DNA from: Streptococcus sinensis
GTDB lineage: Bacteria > Bacillota > Bacilli > Lactobacillales > Streptococcaceae
Length of the DNA stretch: 37,055 nt
Reading direction: 5' to 3'
Assembly: GCF_000767835.1 (NCBI RefSeq)
Contig: NZ_JPEN01000070.1
Location: 1 to 37,055 of the forward strand
The position numbers and the translations under genes were made by a program. The stretch's first letter is position 1. Each line of letters starts with the position of its first letter. Below the pieces are notes generated by a model. That model did not search any database, had not been told where the DNA came from, and was given only the letters and a program-made list of their open reading frames with translations. Of the stretch, positions 31,243-37,055 are shown piece by piece.

Positions 31243-32917
31243 ACTCCTGTTTTTGCTCCTGACTCTCTTGCTACTAGTTCAGCCTGTATCAGCTGAGGAT
31301 TCTTATAGCAATCTCTTTATCAAGATTACGGATGCTAGCACCGCTGTTCAAAAGGGTGACCAAGCCAGTGCCAAACAATTGCTGGAGGAAATCCAGACTG
31401 AATTTGCAGCTTTAAGCAACCATGACTCAGTTGCAGGGAAAGAAGTCAGCAAGGCATTGACTATCTCGGGAGATGTGACAGAGGACAAGCTGACCAAGGT
31501 TTCAGCTGCTCTTTTAGCTTTTGAAAAGGAGCAGAATCCCGTTGATCTAGAGGCGGAAAAAAGCAAGCTGGTCAATAAACTAGAATCAAAATTTCAAGCT
31601 CTTCAGGCAGCGATTGAGAGCAAGGATCTTGAAAAGATTCGTGAAGCCTATAAAAAAATGAATTCGACTTGGACCGCCAATGAAGGTGTGGTGCGGGATC
31701 ATAGCACAGCTCACTATGGCAAGGTGGAAACGGCCATTTCCTTTTTACGGAGTGCTATCGAGACGGAGCCAACGGATTTTGAAGCCATTCAAACTTCCTA
31801 TGATGACCTGAGGACGGCGATTGATAGCTTTGTCAAGGGAGAAGAAGCGACAGCTAGCAGTGAAAATCTTACGCTGGCAGATGGTATTGGCCTGCTAAAA
31901 AAGGCTCTGCTTGCTTTCCAAAAGGGGGACGAAAAGCAGGGCAAGGCTGCCATGAAGAAATTTATCACGATTTGGCCAAGCGTTGAAGGAGATGTCAGCA
32001 CTAAAAATCCTTCCCTCTATACAAAAGTAGAAAGCCAGTCGCCTGTCATCATGGTGAAGGGCAAGGATAAGGACTATCAAGACCAGCTAGAATCCTTGAT
32101 TAGTGAGCTAGAGCAGATTGATACTAGCGGAGCTTATACTTTCTTTGATGCCATGCTGATTTTGTTGCGTGAGGGCGTTGAGGCTCTGCTGATTGTGATG
32201 GCACTTGTCACGACGCTCAAGGCCTCCAAAATGAAAAAAGGCCTCAAATGGGTTTATACTGGTGCTGGCTTGGGCGTACTAGCCAGTGCGGCCATTGCCA
32301 TTTTGCTGCAGACTCTTTTTCCAGCCGTTGCCTCTGGCTCTAATCGTGAAATCATTGAGGGCGCAGTGGGGATTTTTGCGGTTGTTATGATGATTTTGGT
32401 CGGTATTTGGCTCCACAGTAAGTCCTCTGTCAAGAAGTGGAATGACTTCATGGAAAGTCAGATGCAGGCAGTGACAGCCAGTGGTAGTTTTATTTCCATG
32501 TTTGCCCTGAGCTTTCTCGCTGTCTTCCGTGAAGGAGCAGAGACCATCTTGTTCTATGCAGGCATTTTACCACGAATTACTGCTCTAGACTTCTTTTTGG
32601 GACTGGGACTTGCTATTTTGGTTTTAGTCTTGCTCGCAATTCTAATGACCAAGGCCAGCAGTCTCATTCGGCCTCATCGGATTTTCTTTGGTCTGACCTG
32701 GCTGATTTATGCCTTGGCCTTTAAGATGTTGGGTGTCAGCATTCATGCCCTGCAATTAACAGCCATTTTACCTAGTCACTTGCTGTCTCATCTTCCAACC
32801 ATTGATTGGCTGGGAATTTATCCGAGCCTAGAAGTGCTTCTAAGTCAAGCCATCTTTCTTGTCGTTGTCCTTTATGTGACCTTTAGAAATCGGCAAAAGG
32901 AGCGAGCAGATGTCTAG
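31220..32917 (+). CDS. efeU: EfeU/FTR1-family iron permease with N-terminal extracytoplasmic domain
   Basis: High-affinity iron permease. I place the start at the TTG at 31220 because AAGGAG lies 6 bases upstream and the product then begins with a clean signal peptide ending VSA (residue 25). This overlaps the end of efeB by 23 bases. Residues 26-300 form an extracytoplasmic, lysine/glutamate-rich helical region. The FTR1 domain follows with two REGxE iron sites, R317-E321 (REGVE) and R437-E441 (REGAE), and about seven membrane helices, ending at residue 565. The extra N-terminal domain is usual for Firmicutes FTR1 proteins. It overlaps tatC by 8 bases. Confidence 0.93.
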   Translation: MVRNYLNKLLFLLLTLLLLVQPVSAEDSYSNLFIKITDASTAVQKGDQASAKQLLEEIQTEFAALSNHDSVAGKEVSKALTISGDVTEDKLTKVSAALLAFEKEQNPVDLEAEKSKLVNKLESKFQALQAAIESKDLEKIREAYKKMNSTWTANEGVVRDHSTAHYGKVETAISFLRSAIETEPTDFEAIQTSYDDLRTAIDSFVKGEEATASSENLTLADGIGLLKKALLAFQKGDEKQGKAAMKKFITIWPSVEGDVSTKNPSLYTKVESQSPVIMVKGKDKDYQDQLESLISELEQIDTSGAYTFFDAMLILLREGVEALLIVMALVTTLKASKMKKGLKWVYTGAGLGVLASAAIAILLQTLFPAVASGSNREIIEGAVGIFAVVMMILVGIWLHSKSSVKKWNDFMESQMQAVTASGSFISMFALSFLAVFREGAETILFYAGILPRITALDFFLGLGLAILVLVLLAILMTKASSLIRPHRIFFGLTWLIYALAFKMLGVSIHALQLTAILPSHLLSHLPTIDWLGIYPSLEVLLSQAIFLVVVLYVTFRNRQKERADV

Positions 32918-33617
32918 TAAGGAACAGACCGTTGTTGAGCACTTGACGGAATTTAGATGGCGTTTTATAGCTGTTTTAATCTGGTTCGGTTTGATTTTTC
33001 TGGTCAGTCTGCTTTTTGCAGCGAATATTTACAAATGGTTGACCGCTTCTTTTGAGCAGAAGCTGATTGTATTGGGACCAGACGACATTCTTTGGATTTA
33101 TATTAGCCTGGCTAGTCTTGTGGCTTTCTCACTGACCCTGCCTTTTATGGTCTATCAGATTTGGGAATTTATCCGCCCTGCTCTTAGAAATAGTGAGGCC
33201 AAGGCGATTTTTGCTTATATACCAGCTACATTTTTCAGCTTTGTCTTGGGCTTAGCCTTTGGCTTTTACTTTGTCAGCCCCGCTATTTTGCAAGTTTTGC
33301 TCTCTTTAGGAGATGGTTTATTTGCCGTTCAGATGACAGCGCAGAACTACCTATCCTTTCTATTTCACACGACCATTCCGATTGCTTGCTTGTTTGAATT
33401 GCCTGTCATTGTGGCCTTTCTCACATCAATCGGTTTGCTCAAACCGCAATTTTTGATAAAATATAGACGCTATGCTTATTTCGTTTTATTGGTATTAGCA
33501 GTAATCTTGACGCCGGCTGATTTTATCAGTGACTTGTCAATGACAGTACCGCTGATTTTGCTGTATGAAGTCAGTATCCTACTGAGTAAAATGATTGAGA
33601 AAAGGAGAATATCGTAA
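32910..33617 (+). CDS. tatC: Twin-arginine translocase subunit TatC
   Basis: Receptor and core of the Tat pathway, which exports folded proteins. The N-terminal HLTEFRWRF (residues 11-19) is the variant of the conserved HLxELRxR signal-binding motif. Six membrane segments follow over 235 residues, with the EFIRPAL loop typical of TatC. AAAGGAG lies inside the end of efeU and the ATG overlaps the efeU stop. The operon position strongly suggests that EfeB is the main or only cargo, as in the Firmicutes efe/fep-tat clusters. Confidence 0.95.
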   Translation: MSSKEQTVVEHLTEFRWRFIAVLIWFGLIFLVSLLFAANIYKWLTASFEQKLIVLGPDDILWIYISLASLVAFSLTLPFMVYQIWEFIRPALRNSEAKAIFAYIPATFFSFVLGLAFGFYFVSPAILQVLLSLGDGLFAVQMTAQNYLSFLFHTTIPIACLFELPVIVAFLTSIGLLKPQFLIKYRRYAYFVLLVLAVILTPADFISDLSMTVPLILLYEVSILLSKMIEKRRIS

Positions 33618-33802
33618 TGGGAATTTTAAAAGACATCGGACTACCGGGCCTTATCGTTATCGTTCTAGGAGCCTTGCTGATTTTTGGACCAAAACGTCTG
33701 CCAGAGCTAGGGCAGTCGATTGGAAAAATGTTTTCAGAGTTTAAAAAGGCAGTCGATGGAGGAGCAGAAGACTCCAACTCAGATACAGATAAGAAAGATT
33801 AA
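33617..33802 (+). CDS. tatA: Twin-arginine translocase subunit TatA
   Basis: A 61-residue protein with one membrane helix (LPGLIVIVLGALLIF), the hinge motif FGPKRLPELG and an amphipathic helix (QSIGKMFSEFKKAV), then an acidic tail. It forms the transport pore with TatC. No tatB is present, as in other Gram-positive minimal TatAC systems. The ATG shares its first base with the tatC stop (TAATG). Last gene of efeO-efeB-efeU-tatC-tatA. Confidence 0.95.
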   Translation: MGILKDIGLPGLIVIVLGALLIFGPKRLPELGQSIGKMFSEFKKAVDGGAEDSNSDTDKKD

Positions 33803-33826
33803 AACACGGGCACCCGTGTTTTTTCT
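33803..33826 (+). terminator. Terminator of efe-tat operon
   Basis: AACACGGG and CCCGTGTT form a perfect 8-pair stem around CA, followed by TTTTCTT. Confidence 0.9.
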
Positions 33827-33828
33827 TA

Positions 33829-33841
33829 ATTTACGAACGTT
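33829..33841 (+). promoter_or_regulatory. PurBox-like site upstream of guaC
   Basis: ATTTACGAACGTT matches 11 of 13 positions of AWWWCCGAACWWT. It ends 46 bases before the guaC -10, nearly the same distance as the perfect PurBox at fhs (45). Confidence 0.55.
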
Positions 33842-33864
33842 ACTCTATAATTCGACTAAAATGT

Positions 33865-33893
33865 TTTACAAAACCTGGACCTTGTGATATACT
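33865..33893 (+). promoter_or_regulatory. guaC promoter
   Basis: TTTACA (33865-33870), a 17-base spacer and TATACT (33888-33893), with TGA forming an extended -10. Confidence 0.7.
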
Positions 33894-33974
33894 TTTTCTG
33901 GAAATGTCTGGATAGATATAGCGATGCTGAATAGCATAGGTAGGTCATTTTTAAGTATTGATAAGGAGTTTTCC

Positions 33975-34958
33975 ATGCTCAATGATTTTCAGGTTTTTGA
34001 CTATGAAGATATTCAACTAATCCCAGCGAAATGTATTGTGAAAAGCCGTTCGGAAGCTGACACCAGTGTGAAATTCGGTAAACATAGGTTTCGGATGCCG
34101 GTCGTACCGTCCAATATGCAGACGATTATTGACGAATCTGTCGCTGAAGAGCTTGCTCGAGGAGGCTATTTCTACATCATGCACCGTTTCGATGAGGAAG
34201 GTCGCAAACCATTCGTTAAGCAAATGCATGAGCAAGGCCTGATTGCTTCTATTTCAGTTGGTGTGAAAGACTATGAATATGACTTCGTTAGCAGCCTCAA
34301 AGATGACGCGCCAGAATATATTACGATTGATATTGCGCATGGGCACTCAGACAGTGTGATTCAAATGATTCAGCACATCAAAAAAGAATTACCAGAGACC
34401 TTTGTCATTGCTGGAAATGTCGGAACTCCAGAAGCCGTACGGGAGCTGGAAAATGCTGGCGCGGATGCAACTAAAGTCGGAATTGGCCCAGGCAAGGTTT
34501 GCATTACCAAGGTCAAGACAGGTTTTGGTACGGGTGGCTGGCAGTTGTCTGCGCTTCGTTGGTGTTCAAAGGTTGCCCGCAAGCCTATTATTGCGGACGG
34601 AGGAATTCGAACGCATGGAGATATTGCCAAATCGATCCGCTTTGGGGCCAGCATGGTCATGATTGGATCGCTCTTTGCTGGCCACATTGAAAGCCCAGGT
34701 GAAACCATCGAGGTAGATGGTGATAAGTTTAAAGAATACTATGGTTCTGCATCCGAGTATCAAAAAGGTGCTTATAAAAATGTCGAAGGCAAGAAAATTT
34801 TGCTGCCAGCCAAGGGACATTTGCAAGACACATTAACTGAAATGGAGCAGGATTTGCAGAGCTCGATTTCCTATGCGGGGGGTCGTGATTTGCATAGCCT
34901 AACTCGCGTGGACTATGTCATCGTCAAAAATTCCATCTGGAATGGCGATGCCCATTAA
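33975..34958 (+). CDS. guaC: GMP reductase
   Basis: NADPH-dependent deamination of GMP to IMP, allowing guanine nucleotides to be turned into adenine nucleotides. IMPDH/GMPR TIM barrel of 327 residues. The nucleophile is C176 in [11 protein letters not shown], and further landmarks are [28 protein letters not shown] and the flap region [20 protein letters not shown]. The start at 33975 (MLNDFQVF) has AAGGAG 6 bases upstream; the ATG at 33924 is rejected. No terminator separates it from the riboswitch-like leader of xpt, so part of the xpt-pbuX message may come from the guaC promoter. Confidence 0.95.
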   Translation: MLNDFQVFDYEDIQLIPAKCIVKSRSEADTSVKFGKHRFRMPVVPSNMQTIIDESVAEELARGGYFYIMHRFDEEGRKPFVKQMHEQGLIASISVGVKDYEYDFVSSLKDDAPEYITIDIAHGHSDSVIQMIQHIKKELPETFVIAGNVGTPEAVRELENAGADATKVGIGPGKVCITKVKTGFGTGGWQLSALRWCSKVARKPIIADGGIRTHGDIAKSIRFGASMVMIGSLFAGHIESPGETIEVDGDKFKEYYGSASEYQKGAYKNVEGKKILLPAKGHLQDTLTEMEQDLQSSISYAGGRDLHSLTRVDYVIVKNSIWNGDAH

Positions 34959-34973
34959 TTGAATATATAAGAA

Positions 34974-35038
34974 ACTTATTTATCTTGCTAATGATTGGGG
35001 CAAGGTCTCTACAAGATGCCAAACATCTAACAATAAGT
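34974..35038 (+). ncRNA. Purine-riboswitch-like aptamer before xpt
   Basis: A three-way junction can be drawn. P1 is ACTTATT (34974-34980)/AATAAGT (35032-35038). P2 is CTTGC (34984-34988)/GCAAG (35000-35004). P3 is AGATG (35014-35018)/CATCT (35024-35028). J2/3 TCTCTAC resembles the conserved TTTCTAC, and the P2 loop has GG opposite CC in the P3 loop, as in the purine riboswitch loop-loop contact. J3/1 offers a C where guanine-type switches have C74. The P2 loop is long (11 bases) and J1/2 differs from consensus, so this is a divergent member or a relative. xpt-pbuX is a classical target. Confidence 0.6.
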
Positions 35039-35053
35039 GAGTCTAATGACTTT

Positions 35054-35123
35054 CTGGTACTTTCAGTGCCAGGCTGTTTGTCGTTGAAAAGAGGGACTTG
35101 CTTATATAGTAGGTCCTTTTTCG
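35054..35123 (+). promoter_or_regulatory. Expression platform of xpt leader (hairpin plus terminator)
   Basis: CTGGTAC (35054-35060) and GTGCCAG (35066-35072) form a stable hairpin. Further on, AAAAGAGGGAC (about 35087-35097) pairs imperfectly with GGTCCTTTT (about 35111-35119), followed by more T, forming a terminator before the xpt ribosome site. The arrangement suits ligand-controlled premature termination. Confidence 0.55.
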
Positions 35124-35153
35124 ATTTATTGGGACTATTAAAAAGGAGAAAAT

Positions 35154-35735
35154 ATGAAAAAATTAGAAGAGAGAATTCTGCAAGACGGCAACGTTTTGGG
35201 AGAAAATATTCTCAAAGTTGACTCTTTCCTGACCCATCAGGTTGATTTTTCGCTCATGAAAGAAATTGGTCAGGTATTTGCTGAGCATTTCAGGGATACA
35301 GGCATTACAAAGGTTGTAACGATTGAGGCGTCTGGGATCGCACCAGCAGTCTACACAGCAGAAGCCTTGAATGTTCCAATGATTTTTGCTAAAAAATCTA
35401 AGAATATCACCATGACCGAAGGGATTTTAACAGCAGAAGTATATTCCTTTACCAAGCAGGTCACTTCGACCGTCTCCATCGCTGGCAAGTTTTTGGAGTC
35501 AAGTGACAAGGTTTTGGTCATTGATGATTTCTTGGCAAATGGCCAGGCAGCCAACGGCCTGATTAAAATCATTGAAGAGGCTGGCGCTGAGGTAGCAGCT
35601 GTTGGAATCGTAATTGAGAAATCTTTCCAAGATGGTCGAAGCTTGCTAGAAGCTCAAGGACAAACAGTTCTTTCTCTGGCTCGAATCGATCGATTTGAAA
35701 ATGGGAAAGTTGTATTTAGAGAGGCAGACTTATAA
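35154..35735 (+). CDS. xpt: Xanthine phosphoribosyltransferase
   Basis: Salvages xanthine to XMP using PRPP. The 193-residue protein has the PRPP-binding motif [13 protein letters not shown] (about 120-132) and the opening [12 protein letters not shown] typical of Xpt. AAAAAGGAG lies 7 bases before the ATG. It is co-transcribed with the xanthine permease gene starting 1 base after its stop. The riboswitch-like leader upstream would lower expression when guanine or xanthine is plentiful. Confidence 0.96.
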   Translation: MKKLEERILQDGNVLGENILKVDSFLTHQVDFSLMKEIGQVFAEHFRDTGITKVVTIEASGIAPAVYTAEALNVPMIFAKKSKNITMTEGILTAEVYSFTKQVTSTVSIAGKFLESSDKVLVIDDFLANGQAANGLIKIIEEAGAEVAAVGIVIEKSFQDGRSLLEAQGQTVLSLARIDRFENGKVVFREADL

Positions 35736-35736
35736 G

Positions 35737-37002
35737 ATGAACTACAACGAAGAAAAACATTCACAGGCAGCCGTTTTAGGTTTGCAGCATTTGTTGGCTA
35801 TGTATTCGGGCTCCATCTTGGTGCCGATTATGATTGCTGGGGCTTTGGGCTATTCGGCTGAGCAATTGACCTATCTGATTTCAACAGACATTTTTATGTG
35901 TGGTATTGCAACTCTTTTGCAGCTACAGCTAAATAAGTATTTTGGTATCGGTTTGCCAGTCGTGTTGGGCGTGGCCTTCCAGTCCGTTGCTCCTTTGATT
36001 ATCATTGGGCAGAGTCACGGTAGTGGTGCCATGTTTGGTGCCTTGATTGCATCAGGGATTTATGTTGTTCTGATTGCTGGGATTTTCTCAAAAATCGCCA
36101 ATCTATTTCCTTCGGTTGTGACTGGTTCGGTCATTACGACCATTGGCTTGACCTTGATTCCAGTAGCCATTGGCAATATGGGAAATAACGTAGACAAGCC
36201 AACCGCTCAAAGTCTGATTCTAGCAGCTGTGACAGTACTGATCATTCTATTGATTAACATTTTTACCAAAGGTTTTATCAAATCCATCTCTATTTTGATT
36301 GGTTTGATTGTCGGAACGGGCATTGCCGGGGCCATGGGCTTGGTAGATCTGACGCCAGTCGCACAGGCTCCGCTGGTTCATGTGCCAACACCTTTCTATT
36401 TCGGAGCACCGAAGTTTGATTTTTCTTCTATCGTGATGATGTGTATCATCGCAACGGTTTCCTTAGTAGAGTCAACAGGGGTGTACTTAGCACTTTCTGA
36501 CATTACCAAAGATGAGATTGACAGCACCCGCTTGCGAAATGGCTATCGAGCAGAAGGACTTGCGGTCTTGCTAGGCGGTATTTTCAACACCTTCCCTTAC
36601 ACAGGTTTTTCCCAGAATGTTGGCCTAGTCAAATTATCCGGTATCAAAACACGGCTACCGATTTACTATGCAGCCAGTTTCCTGATTCTCCTCGGCCTTT
36701 TGCCAAAATTCGGAGCCTTGGCGCAGATTATCCCAAGTCCAGTTCTTGGTGGTGCCATGCTGGTCATGTTTGGTTTTGTATCCGTTCAGGGGATGCAAAT
36801 CTTAGCGCGTGTTGACTTTGAGCACAGCGAGCATAATTTCCTCATTGCAGCGATTTCTATCTCATCAGGTGTCGGACTCAATGGTAGCAGCCTTTTCAAC
36901 AGCCTACCGACAAGTCTTCAGATGTTCTTCTCAAACGGAATTGTCATGGCCAGTCTGATTGCCATTGTCCTAAACGCTATCCTAAATCGAAAAAATAAAT
37001 AA
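35737..37002 (+). CDS. pbuX: Xanthine permease, NCS2 family
   Basis: Uracil/xanthine-type nucleobase:cation symporter of 421 residues with 12-14 hydrophobic segments. It opens with EEKHSQAAVLGLQHLLAMYSG, the standard NCS2 entry motif, and has the substrate-site region TVSLVESTGVYLALSD and the NTFPYTGFSQNVGLVKLSGI-like helix seen in PbuX. The start at 35737 (MNYNEEK) directly follows the xpt stop and is preferred over 35695. It works with Xpt: uptake followed by phosphoribosylation. Confidence 0.95.
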   Translation: MNYNEEKHSQAAVLGLQHLLAMYSGSILVPIMIAGALGYSAEQLTYLISTDIFMCGIATLLQLQLNKYFGIGLPVVLGVAFQSVAPLIIIGQSHGSGAMFGALIASGIYVVLIAGIFSKIANLFPSVVTGSVITTIGLTLIPVAIGNMGNNVDKPTAQSLILAAVTVLIILLINIFTKGFIKSISILIGLIVGTGIAGAMGLVDLTPVAQAPLVHVPTPFYFGAPKFDFSSIVMMCIIATVSLVESTGVYLALSDITKDEIDSTRLRNGYRAEGLAVLLGGIFNTFPYTGFSQNVGLVKLSGIKTRLPIYYAASFLILLGLLPKFGALAQIIPSPVLGGAMLVMFGFVSVQGMQILARVDFEHSEHNFLIAAISISSGVGLNGSSLFNSLPTSLQMFFSNGIVMASLIAIVLNAILNRKNK

Positions 37003-37009
37003 GAAAGAG

Positions 37010-37055
37010 AGTGGGACAGACAGCCATGACGACATAGCCGTCACCCACAGAAACA
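37010..37055 (+). terminator. Partial GTGGGAC-type element after pbuX
   Basis: GTGGG (37010-37014) can pair with CCCAC (about 37044-37048), with GAC/GTC inside. The GAGTGGGACAG core resembles the elements at 8417 and 16952. No T-run is reached before the window ends. Confidence 0.45.

Noticed and set aside
1-37055. CRISPR arrays, tRNA or rRNA genes, prophage
   Set aside because: No regularly spaced short repeats, no tRNA T-arm/CCA-type sequences or rRNA segments, and no phage structural genes were seen.

Overview
The window looks like chromosome of a viridans streptococcus, most likely from the Streptococcus sanguinis/gordonii group. The protein set and gene neighbourhoods are streptococcal: relQ-nadK-rlu-pta, separate coaB and coaC, an asd RNA-like leader before asd, and an efeOBU operon joined to tatC-tatA. 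Base composition is around 40-45% G+C in core genes, and AAGGAG-type ribosome sites and extended -10 promoters (TGnTATAAT) are frequent. I see no tRNA, rRNA, CRISPR array or prophage. Species assignment is inference.

Layout. 1-5 kb: radC, a decayed gap, rex, then a leftward prs2-cysteine desulfurase-DUF1831 operon and a CYTH gene. 5-8.5 kb: the rightward relQ-nadK-pseudouridine synthase-pta operon, with start codons overlapping upstream genes. 8.5-14 kb: mutY, a thioredoxin-like gene, phosphoglucomutase, and the leftward coaB-coaC-ECF S-component operon for coenzyme A and probable pantothenate uptake. 14.1-17 kb: fhs, followed by a foreign-looking islet in which an A+T-rich RelA/SpoT-domain gene sits between two copies of the fhs 3' end. 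17-19 kb: GNAT acetyltransferase, lipoprotein, AlkD-like glycosylase. 19-21.5 kb: an RNA-rich spacer, then asd and dapA (lysine/threonine/cell-wall precursors). 21.6-26.1 kb: a flavin cluster, with leftward apbE and two FMN reductases and divergent nox. 26.1-29 kb: an IS remnant, a PrsW-like membrane protease and a CLC channel/antiporter. 29.1-33.8 kb: iron uptake genes efeO-efeB-efeU with tatC-tatA. 33.9-37 kb: guaC, a purine-riboswitch-like leader, xpt and pbuX for purine salvage.

How parts work together. Purine supply is tied together by matching PurBoxes upstream of fhs and guaC, placed at nearly the same distance from their -10 elements, and by an aptamer before xpt-pbuX. Two different small alarmone synthetase-type proteins lie about 11 kb apart: the housekeeping RelQ and the islet protein, which could be a toxin or phage-defence effector. 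The Tat translocase genes are in the same operon as the one protein here with an obvious twin-arginine signal, the EfeB peroxidase. The cytoplasmic-looking ApbE flavin transferase lies in an operon with an FMN reductase whose C-terminal tail carries two perfect-looking FMN-attachment motifs.

The two most interesting observations are the RelA/SpoT islet with target-gene 3'-end duplication (15636-16940) and the candidate self-contained flavinylation module (21641-24473). All assignments rest on reading motifs by eye; no database search was run.
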